A stretch of DNA of 64,000 nucleotides. Source: Lantana camara (Eukaryota > Streptophyta > Magnoliopsida > Lamiales > Verbenaceae). Location: assembly GCA_037501455.1 (NCBI GenBank), contig CM074865.1, positions 3,235,001 to 3,299,000 of the forward strand, in the 5' to 3' direction. This document shows, piece after piece, positions 55,590-64,000 of this stretch (positions are counted from its first letter, which is position 1; each line of letters begins with the position of its first letter). Under the pieces are notes generated by a model, which was not told the origin of the DNA, ran no database searches, and was given only the letters and a program-made list of their open reading frames with translations. Position numbers and translations under genes: made by a program.

Positions 55590-58488
55590 TGTAACGCCCC
55601 ACTTCTCCGGAATAGGACAAGACAACGTTACGTATGAGTTTTGGAGCTACACGTTTATTTACCAATTTATGATCTCGTATTTTATTGACCTTAATTATTT
55701 TCTCTAGATAATATGCGCTTAATTATCTCTAAGCATGATTTAATTTCCAAATTTCTTGAATTAATTAAATTATGAGCTCAATGTCAATTTAGGGGATCTT
55801 TTCATAATTTAACAAAACTAATTTGGACCTAATTGCTTTTATTTAAAATTATAGGGCACTTTATATAATATATCTTTTAGAGGGCCTTAATTGAAATTAC
55901 TAACATTTTGATCAGATTTTGTTGAATTCCTTTTTGCAATACATGTATTGCATCTATGCATCTTCCACATTTCATTTTTGGCTTCATTTATCCACACTTT
56001 TGGTTTTTAAATTATTTTTAAGAAAGGGGAAAAGAAGATAGATTGGAATATAATTCTTTCGTTCTTCACCTACACCTGAAAACAATTAGAAAGCACATCA
56101 TTCATTCCTCCTTGCTTATTCTCTCGTACGCCTGCACACCACACACATACACCAACCAAGTTGTTTTCTTTCAATTTGGAGGTAAGAATCGGATTTGTGG
56201 CATCTTAAGCTTCAAGCTTCATGGAAGAAATATGTGATTAGATGTATGTATGAAAACCTTATGATCATGAATTTTGAATGAAATAGTTGAACTCTCTAGA
56301 TTAGTTCTTGAATTCTTGCTGGAAATTTGAGGAGATAATATGTACGATTATTCATGGAGATTTATGCTAGAAGGTTGGGTTATTTGATGAATTTAGTGGC
56401 TACCTCTCTTATGAATCATGTACAGCACCTAACTCTTATAATTTTCACAAACGAATCACATCACCATCTTTCTCCAACCCTGTTTTCTAATCTGAAAGTA
56501 CAGACTGAGCAGAGGGACTAAAACTTTGAATTTTGCAAAACTGTTTTACAGAGGAGTACCTATATGTGTTGGGAGTATACCTATTAAGTTTCAGAATTTT
56601 CAGACTTCGTTTGATGTGGTAAACAGACCTGTCTTTTAAGAGTGTCACTGCAGCCGAGTTGCAGTATTGTTTGAACTTTGATCAAAAATCTGTAATTTTA
56701 CAGAAACATCCAGGGATTGAGACCTATACCATTTGAAAGATCTACATGTCTAGTTTGCTAGGAATTTTGCGGTTCGTTAAAATACTTCCTGAGCAATAAG
56801 TTATGTCCAATTTTCTAGAATGTGTGCAGGTGCAGAGTTTCTACATAAATGTTCCTCCATGAATGTTGCATGAACTCTGCTATAATGTTTTCCCTAGCTC
56901 ATTTCCATGGGTTTTGCAGTACATATTCCTAATTTCCAGCCACATAAATGTTACCTTGCATATGATATGGCACGATTACATGTTTAATTGAATTACGTGG
57001 CATTAATCGTACATATAAACATGCTCATGCCATTTTATGACTTTTATTACATCTTATCCCATCTCATGACATTGCAACACATTGTCGAGTGCCTATACTT
57101 GGTTTTACTAAGTCTAATTGTATTGGTAATCGTCACTTGTCTAGGTGATCCTCCTAAGGACCCGGTGGTCTAGTTACTTTGTCCTGTCTCTTCCTTTTGT
57201 CGACGTTGTCCAGGTGAGGTTTATCTTCTTGCTGTAACCAATAACCTAAACCCGTATGGCCTTCATGATTTGAATCGTTCACCCCGCATGTGAAATGTAT
57301 ATATAGCTATATAACTCTATATTTAGTAAGTACGTGATCGTCTACCGATTTAATGTTATTTGAAAACTAATTTCCAAGTACTAAATGGGTTATAGATATA
57401 TTCTCCGGCGTGTGTTCATGCTCTTGAGAAAGACTTTGATAGAAAATGAAAATGGTTTCCACGTATTACATGATCCGAGCTCTTGTTATTGATTGATTGA
57501 ATCCCCAATAGCATGGTTCTATTGGGAAGGGATCCGAGGCAACGTGTACGAGGGAATCCGGGAAGGCCTCGGGTCGACGGTGAACCTTAATTGCGACCTC
57601 TACGGGGGCACACGTTATAATCGGAGGTTGGTGATATTGCGTGTCTACTGTGCCGGTACACCGAAGGAGCATAGTACCGAAATGGGCTATGACTCGTCTG
57701 AACTATTGGACAGTTGGGGCTGATCAACCCTTTCTGTTACCGGGTGTGGTGGATGGTTTATTGTTGTTGTTATTGTTATTGTTATTGATTGATTGTGGAG
57801 TAAAGGTTGGAGAACGGTATTGCTCGGTACCGATTGATCGATTGAAACCCATAATACGATATACGTCATGGACTTTGAAAGGAAATGATTGTCTTTTTCT
57901 TGAAATTGAGACTATATCGGATCGAGGGGTTGTGTTTATCTTGCAATTCATATCTCTCTCTTGCATTGTATTTATCTTGTATATTGTTACTGCCTCACCG
58001 GTCACTCGACTGACCCTCTCCTTCTCTCTTTCTTGTTACCCTATTGGTTGCAGGTCGGAGTTAGCTAGGCGGCGTTTGAGTCATGTCATGTTGAGTCCGT
58101 CTAGGATTACCTTTTTGTTACTGATACTTTATCTATCGGCATCTATGTGCGTATTGTTACCTCTCGTTCCAACTTTTGATACTTGTGAATAGTGTGCCTA
58201 GTGTAGTACCTTACTGTTGTCGTGAACCTTATTTACTTATTTTGCGATCGAAATGGAAATTATATGTTTTAAATAATGCAGCTCGTGGCCCTTATGTGTT
58301 GAATGATTTAATTCGCTTTCGCTATTGCATGCTTCTCTGACGACTGTCCGTCTAGTGCCGCCTAGCCAAGTGTGAGTCTTGTGCATCTCCCGTTCGCTAG
58401 CGCTTGACATGTATATGGATTGTCCATTTCGTATATGTGTTGGACTCTAGTGCGGGGGATGTGATAGCTCCACGCTCGGGGCGTCACA
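55590..58488. mobile_element. Large solo-LTR-like element (2.9 kb)
   Basis: The element starts TGTAACGCCCC at 55590, ends GGGGCGTCACA at 58488, and is flanked by a perfect 5-bp duplication AAGTA (55585-55589 and 58489-58493). TG...CA ends and a 5-bp duplication are the marks of an LTR; TGTAACGCCCC-type starts are common in plant Ty3/gypsy LTRs. No primer-binding site, gag or pol was found inside, and no second copy in the window, so a solo LTR left by recombination is the best reading. The last part (57480-58488) is more GC-balanced and holds a 183-codon ORF (57641-58192) that I do not regard as a gene. Strand is unknown. Confidence 0.72.
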
Positions 58489-58547
58489 AAGTATATTAAT
58501 TTAAAATATTTGAATACTCTGACCACTTGGGTGTTTGTTTAAAAATA

Positions 58548-59066
58548 CTAGTAACTCTGCATATTTGATGCATGTGCAAATAAAAAATTATTAGCATTTA
58601 AATATATTAAAATAATTTTTTTATTAGCATATATTCTATAATTATTTTTTAAAATAAACAGGATGAGATAGTTTCATATTAATAAGTAAAATCAAAAATT
58701 AAAAACATAAGCAGAAAGTGATAAAAATTATACTAGTAATAAAAAATTATTAGCATATAAATATATTAAAATAACTTTTTCATTAGCATATATTCTATGA
58801 TTATTTTTTTAAATAAACAGGATGAGATAGTGTCATATTAATATTAATAAGTAAAATTAAAAATTAAAAACATAAGCAGAAAGTGATAAAAATTATATAA
58901 AAAAAAAACAAAAAAGTTGAAGTGATGAGAGATAAAAGGAGTTAGCAAAACGTGGGAGTTATGAAATAAAATAAATAAATATATAAAAAAGGAAAGAAAA
59001 AAAGAAAAGAAAATTAGAGACGAGAGTCCATGACACCACAATCGACTCTGACGCTTAATAATATAA
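58548..59066 (-). mobile_element. Helitron-like element 1 (non-autonomous)
   Basis: On the minus strand the 3' end shows a TGCATCAAATATGCA hairpin, about six bases, then CTAG followed by T. The 5' side begins TATATTATTAAGCGTCAG and seems to lack its first bases because element 2 abuts it. Inside, a ~160-bp block is tandemly duplicated (about 58577-58735 and 58740-58900, both with AAACAGGATGAGATAGT). No Rep/helicase coding. Confidence 0.6.
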
Positions 59067-59511
59067 CTAGTAATTACGCACACTCGATGTGTGTGCTAAA
59101 AAAAAAAATTAGGATTAAAATATATTAAAATTAAATTTTTTATATTAATAAAAATTAAATAATTCTTAAATAGGTCTTAATATAGTAGAATAGATAAAAA
59201 TAAATTAAAAATCCAAAAAAAAAACTCAAAATAATAATAAAAAATATGAGATAAAAAGATAAAAGAATATAAAAAAGATTAAGGTGATGTGAGAGAAAAT
59301 GAGAGTTAAAGAGATAATAGAGAATAAATTAAAAGAAAAGAAAAGATTTTAAAAGTTAAGAGTAGAAAAGGAGAGTTAAGGGATAATCCGTAAATAATTT
59401 AAAAAGGAAAAAAAGATTTTAAAAGTCAGGGGTAGAAAAGAAAAGAGTCCAAGAGTCGAAGACATCAAGACGGTTTCTCTCTACCCCTGACACTTAATAT
59501 AATAGTATAGA
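59067..59511 (-). mobile_element. Helitron-like element 2 (non-autonomous, 445 bp)
   Basis: Minus-strand 5' end TCTATACTATTATATTAAG at 59511. The 3' end has a GCACAC...GTGTGC hairpin, then GTAATTACTAG at 59067. It lies precisely between A and T as Helitrons require, with no target duplication. Its 3' end touches the 5' end of element 1, a head-to-tail arrangement. Non-coding; mostly A/G-rich. Confidence 0.68.
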
Positions 59512-59564
59512 TAATATAGAAAAATAAATAAATAAAAAGTATATTAATTTGACAAGTAAATATT

Positions 59565-59690
59565 ATCCGATCCGCAACGGTCCGTTTTCCAATTTCCTAT
59601 TATTCGCGTTAATTCACACAAATCGGACCGCAACGGTCCGATTTGCTTGCCTTTGAGAATCACATTCACATTCACATTCACATTCGGCCC
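59565..59690. repeat. Perfect 12-bp hairpin and CACATT hexanucleotide repeat
   Basis: 59619-59645 is a perfect inverted repeat CAAATCGGACCG-CAA-CGGTCCGATTTG. A related GATCCGCAACGGTCCG lies at about 59570. They are followed by (CACATT)4 at about 59662-59685. Position just upstream of the exon-like region at 59820 suggests a promoter, but this is speculative. Confidence 0.8.
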
Positions 59691-59819
59691 TCTTCTTCCC
59701 TCCATCATGTCAGTTTTTTCTTGGCTTAAATTTTGAATTTCTTATGCACTATGTTTTAACTACCTAAAGTTTAACGATGATCCCATACCCCGTCAATTAA
59801 TCATAAATTTCTGGGTTTT

Positions 59820-61640
59820 ACCATTACCATGACCTCAAGCGGGGTCGTATTACAGCAGCAAAGATCGAAACGGTCTTTATTACAAGTTTGAAGATGGAAA
59901 TTGTGTGCTTGTTGAGTCTAATCAGGTATATTTTTGTTCTTTTAGCCTGAATTTTGTCATAAAGCTTGAAACTTTAGGCTTTAGGCTACAATGAGCTTGA
60001 TTTATAATTTAATTGCAAGAACAACGGTGGAGGTGGAGGAAGTGGAGTAAAACCTATTCACAGGCATATCCTCGTTTCACACAAAAAAGATTGAGGAACT
60101 GTAATTATACACAGATCTACGTATAGTTTGGGGAATTAGAGCTGCTTGACATGCCTCCTCCTGATTTGGATGAAGCCATTGCAATTTCAAAGGCATGTAA
60201 TGACGTTTAAAGCGCAAGTTCTTGCCGATGACCTTTTGTAGGTAAGACTAAGAGTATTCTCTTATTTCAGTTCTTGTTAATGATGACAAAAGTATGGTTG
60301 CCAGGTTATTTAATTCCTCGAATCACATGAATACAATATGTTCACTCCCATAGTTTTTGACACTAACATGGATTTTAGTTTGTGTTTGCAGTTTCTTTAT
60401 CTTGATGAGAAATTTCTTCATGTTCATGTGGTTTGTAGGTATACATTCGGTACGTGATTTCTTGGATGCGTCGATTGGGAAGATATTGAAGGTATTAGGT
60501 ACTAGCGTTTAAGATAGTCTGTGTGGTTATAATCTATATATAGTCGAATATTATGTTTTTGTTCTCTGTGAATGATCACTTCTCTCAGCTTTTTGTTGGC
60601 AATGGCTGTTGCAGTTGAGACTGAAGATAGCTTCTACAACTTAAGCGATAGAATCCGTCTTTGGGGAAGATGAACAGAACAAATCAGAAGATACTGTAAG
60701 GTTCTTTCTTTTGTTTGACATGAGCAACTGGCGTGATAACAGATTGGATTCCCGTCATTACAACTTTAGTTTGCGTAGGTTGACAAATTGGAGAAACTAA
60801 GGGAGAGAATGATAAAAGTGAGAGATCTTTTTTCGTGACACAAACTCAACGGCGTTTGTCATCGTAACAATTCCAATGGTAATGGCTTGCTTGAGCTCTA
60901 ACATGTTCTCTAGCAGTTATTTTCTTCTCTTTTGATTCGTGGCCTCTGATCCAAAGATCTTTCAATCAGGTGATGGCAATCAGTGAATCATCAAGATTGT
61001 GTGCTTCTTTGAGGAAGGAAAGTGTGCCTCTCAAGTAGATAGTCGTTAACCAAATCCTTCCTCCTTCCTCCTCTGACTGCAAGTTCTGTGCAATGAAGAG
61101 GAAGGTTCGTTGTTCTTCAGTCTTTTCTGTTGTCATTATACACAAATGATATCAAGTGTTCTACATTTCCGTTTACTAGCTTCATTTTTTTCAGGATCAA
61201 ACACAAGCTCTCAGCACGTGCAAGAACGATGCAGAGCTTTCCAGCTTCAGAGTGATAGAGTCCCCTCTCGTTGATGTTGAAAATCAGAGGTGTTCCTGCT
61301 CTTCAGTTTTTGGGAGACATTGTTTGGAAATGAAAATGTTTTTGTTCCTTTTTTTAAGTACAAAAAAATGTGTTTCTCAAAAGACACCATACATAACTTA
61401 TTCATCCAGGTATGCATTTTCTTGTTCTTTTATTCGATCATAGTCGGTTTTGCTTTCTCAAAATTAAACATGCCCCCCTTTCAACTTCTTGTAGGAACCA
61501 AAAGAAGATCAACAAACTCCATTTGTCCTCCACAGCAAGGTTTCTTGCAGGAAAATCGATGCTCTGATGAATATTCATGGGAATCTTGTCTATTAGAACA
61601 GTACACTTGTATGTTGATGAAGATTTTGTGGCAAATTATA
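59820..61640 (+). pseudogene. Unrecognised multi-exon gene remnant
   Basis: Several plus-strand segments look like exons with splice-like borders: about 59850-59925 (SSKDRNGLYYKFEDGNCVLV ending before GTATAT), about 60130-60207 (ELLDMPPPDLDEAIAISKAC), about 60610-60690 (ETEDSFYNLSDRIRLWG), about 60780-60840 (KLEKLRERMIKVRDLF), about 61200-61290 (KNDAELSSFRVIESPLVDVE) and about 61497-61600 (EPKEDQQTPFVLHSKVSCRK). In-frame stops occur in or next to most of them. I do not recognise the family, and the parts may not all belong together. It could be a decayed gene or a poorly resolved real one. Confidence 0.35.
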
Positions 61641-61854
61641 TGCTAAAAGTTAGTATTCTCAATAACAGCAAGTCCAATGTACTTGAAACAATATGTTAAT
61701 AGTAATATATGCTATGTCATTCCCTTCTGAAGCTAACACTCCCAAAATACAACATCAAATGACAACATGCCTAAATAAGAACACTTGCTGAAAATACTAC
61801 AGCTGAGTGCTGACATAGGACAAATGCTTTGAGATGATGCAATAGTCGTGAGCA

Positions 61855-62519
61855 CGAACTGTGTTTGCTAGCCGGAATACATTTTCAGCAATGAGAAGGA
61901 AGTAGTGGACTATGTGACTACTTTGGCTCCTCTTGTTTGTTTATCTATTATAAAAGTGGACAGCATCCAAGGTACCCTTTCAGGTAGGACTTTTCTCTTC
62001 ACTCCCAAATTCATTTAGAAAAAAAATATTAAATAAATCGAGTAAATATCTTAATATTCTTAATTCTTTTTGCAGGTGTGGCTAGGGGCTGTGGCTGGAA
62101 GCATATAGGGGCATATATAAATCTTGCAGCATTCTATCTTTTTGGAATTCCGATTGCAGCTGCATTGGCCTTCTGGTTCAGCTTTAGAGGAAGAGGTCTG
62201 TGGATCGGCATACTATCCGGAGCCATGTTGCAGACGGTTATGCTCGCCGTAATAACAGTTTTCACAAACTGGGAGAAACAAATCTGTTTTTGTTCTTTAT
62301 CCCTTTACATGTTCATGAATCAAGACTGATCATTGTCTGTTCAGGACTCAAATTTTCAGACTATCAATGTTGTCCTTACCAGTTTTCTTGACATTTTGTT
62401 TCCGGGTATTGCTAATGCATTTTGTAATAAACTTTAATGTTTGCGGGCAGCCAAGGCAAAGAAGAGGTTGTTTCAGGATCACAATTCTTCATTGGATGAT
62501 AGGCTCATTGCTTAAAGAA
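61855..62519 (+). pseudogene. MATE (DETOXIFICATION) transporter C-terminal fragment
   Basis: Three exon-like parts: about 61870-61983 (YIFSNEKEVVDYVTTLAPLV), 62076-about 62282 (GVARGCGWKHIGAYINLAAF, RGLWIGILSGAMLQTVMLAV, TNWEKQ) and about 62449-62519 (AKKRLFQDHNSSL to stop). They match the last transmembrane region of plant MATE antiporters, which export metabolites or xenobiotics in exchange for protons. The first 350 or so residues are missing. The first intron is clean, but the expected GT donor after TNWEKQ is absent (AAACAAATCTG), and a two-residue change (IIKVDS) sits in a conserved helix. It is a truncated pseudogene. Confidence 0.8.
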
Positions 62520-62689
62520 GATGATAATATTATAGAGAGATCCTTATCATTGTTGGACTGAAAGTTATTCAAATAATGAGAATTCAATGCATGTTTTATT
62601 TTTTAATATCAGATGTTTAATTAAAAAATAAATAAGAAAAATTCCAAAACGAACTCGGCTCGGTCAAACTCTAACCAATTTTGAGCCTT

Positions 62690-64000
62690 CAGGTGTTTCT
62701 GGCCCCTTTAGCTCCGAAGCCCAGTCCTCGCCCCTCCCCAGCCGGACACTTGCTCCACCGCTTCGCTGCCCACTACGCCACCTCCTCAGCGGCGGCATCC
62801 TCTCCGTCCAAGGCGGCGCCTACCGGTGGGCCTGGAGGGAAAATCACGGATGAGTTTACTGGTCAAGGTGCGATCGGGAAGGTGTGCCAAGTGATCGGTG
62901 CCGTCGTCGATGTGAGATTTGACGAGGGATTGCCTGTGCGAGGTTAATTCATTTCTGTTGGTTAATTTGTGGGATTTGGTTTGTGGAATAGGTGCCTGCC
63001 GGTAGAGCCACTCTAGGTCGCATCATTAATGTGAGAAAGGTGATAATAGTAAGGGGGCGTTTGCAAACTCTTCTGCATAATCAGAAGTAAAACTATAAGT
63101 AAAAGTTGTTGAAATTTACAATAGTAAAAGCAGTGATTGTTTGGAAAGAAAAACGAAAAATAGAAAAATAATCTGTTTGCAGAGAAAACTTGAGAATCAC
63201 TTTTAATTTTTACTAAGTTACTAATTTACCCTTAAATTTTTTTAAATTATTTTGAGCAATTTAATATAAATTAATTAATATATTAATATAAATAATAATT
63301 TAAAATTATAAAGATACATATGTATAATATATAAAATAAAAAAAAATAGATAAAAGATTTTAAAATAAATAGATAGATAAAGAAAAATAGATTTTAAAAT
63401 AAATAAATTCATAAGAATTAAGAAAAGAGAAAAATAAATTTATAAAAAAAATTACTTAGTAATTATAGATTTTTTTATTAAACTTTTAATTAAATTTTTA
63501 AGATTATCCGTAGGTGAAAGAAAAAAAAAAAACGATAATAAAAACTATAGAGTTTTATATAGATATAAAAATGTTAATTAAGGAATATTAATATTTTAAT
63601 GAGGATGTTATTGTCTATAACCAAATTTAATTAACGACAAAAAACTGAATAAGCCATAAGCAAAATCCTGCCCTGGGCTGCTTCTGGATTCAGACTTATT
63701 TCTGCTTAAAATAAGTAAACGCAGGATGTTCCAAACACTCCAAAACTTCCAAAACTACTGAAAATAAGCACTTATCTCATAAGTGCTTATTTTTAGAGTT
63801 CGCAAACGCTTCCTAAGTTTCTAAGTGATGCTACTTTTTTCTAATTTGTGATGATTGAACAACTGTTGTCGGATTAACTGAAAAATGAATGATGATGCAG
63901 AGACCGAGCACTTCTTACCAATTCACCGTGAAGCTCCAGCTTTTGTGGAGCAAGCTGCACTTGTTACTGGTATCAAGGTACTTGCTCATCTACCTGTTGA
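62690..64000 (+). pseudogene. ATPB: Mitochondrial ATP synthase beta subunit gene, decayed and cut by the window end
   Basis: 62690-62945 encodes a presequence-like Pro/Ser/Ala-rich stretch ([20 protein letters not shown]) and then [32 protein letters not shown], the N-terminal beta-barrel domain of nuclear-encoded F1 beta. Directly after DEGLP the frame reads VRG and stops: about 50 codons of the barrel are deleted. 62991-63031 encodes VPAGRATLGRIIN, and 63901-63977 encodes [18 protein letters not shown] and LVTGIK, with a small deletion of residues before LVTGIK. No ATG was found at the expected start (the upstream region is AT-rich and unrelated). The P-loop would lie beyond the window. A MITE occupies the second intron. 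It is most likely a defective extra copy. Confidence 0.78.
63053..63813. mobile_element. hAT-like MITE in the ATPB-like pseudogene
   Basis: The ends are imperfect inverted repeats: GGGGGCGTTTGCAAACTCTT at 63053 and the inverse of AGAGTTCGCAAACGCTTCCT ending at 63813. Further pairing arms include CAGAAGTAAAACTATAAGTA and AAGCACTTATCTCATAAGTG regions. The G-plus-CGTTTGC terminus resembles plant hAT MITEs. No clean 8-bp duplication was seen. Non-coding. Confidence 0.65.

Noticed and set aside
57641..58192. 183-residue ORF in the solo-LTR-like element
   Set aside because: No recognisable domain, a hydrophobic low-complexity stretch from a TTGTTATTG repeat, and it lies inside a TG...CA element.
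1..64000. CRISPR arrays, bacterial operons, tRNA or rRNA genes
   Set aside because: No regularly spaced repeats with unique spacers, no bacterial gene organisation, and no intact tRNA cloverleaf or rRNA was seen; only tRNA-derived SINEs.

Overview
The window is nuclear DNA of a flowering plant, most likely a eudicot. It is AT-rich and dense in transposons. It holds plant-specific families (an LRR-XII receptor kinase, DUF247, DUF674, S-locus-type receptor kinase, PPR, a MATE transporter), Ty1/copia elements primed by initiator tRNA-Met, a TRIM, tRNA-derived SINEs, LINE, Helitron-like and foldback elements, and a decayed caulimovirus-like insertion. An asterid such as a Lamiales species would fit, but I cannot prove that from sequence alone. 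Only three host genes look intact: an LRR receptor kinase (11932-18711, four exons), a DUF247 gene (30633-31913, one coding exon) and a DUF674 gene (46877-48299, three exons). LAYOUT. 1-690 is a copia pol remnant. 969-7160 holds two decayed minus-strand LINE copies arranged in tandem, with Helitron-like 3' ends. 7941-8216 is a PPR C-terminal fragment. 8340-10960 is nested and tandem repeat DNA. 11932-18711 is the receptor kinase, with one foldback element in intron 1 and another in intron 2. 19413-21175 (minus) is a decayed PQBP1-type WW-domain gene. 21600-22800 is a DUF247 C-terminal duplicate split by a 771-bp TRIM. 22899-24185 is a foldback element carrying a SINE. 25138-32700 is the probable DUF247 transcription unit, whose presumed leader intron carries SINEs, a MITE and, inside another foldback, a copia element with two different LTRs. 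32721-37641 is a second copia with about 98% identical LTRs but a broken pol. 39042-43640 holds a foldback, a minisatellite, the caulimovirus-like fragment and a retroposed SINE with perfect target duplication. 43980-49890 contains two S-receptor-kinase pseudogenes in inverted orientation flanking a coiled-coil ORF and the DUF674 gene. 50481-55428 is a very young copia with LTRs identical by eye and gag and pol in different frames. 55590-58488 is a 2.9-kb solo-LTR-like element. 58548-59511 are two abutting Helitron-like elements. 59820-61640 is an unrecognised exon-like region. 61855-62519 is a MATE transporter fragment. 62690 to the window end is a decayed mitochondrial ATP synthase beta gene. 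HOW THE PARTS RELATE. The host genes form no pathway; the window reads as an accessory, defence-flavoured neighbourhood built by segmental duplication and repeated transposon insertion. Both SRK-type copies, both DUF247 copies and both LINE copies show local duplication followed by decay. I found no convincing new multi-gene system. The most unusual structures are the copia element with unlike LTRs inside one clean target-site duplication, and the young copia with a gag/pol frame change at a perfect slippery heptamer.
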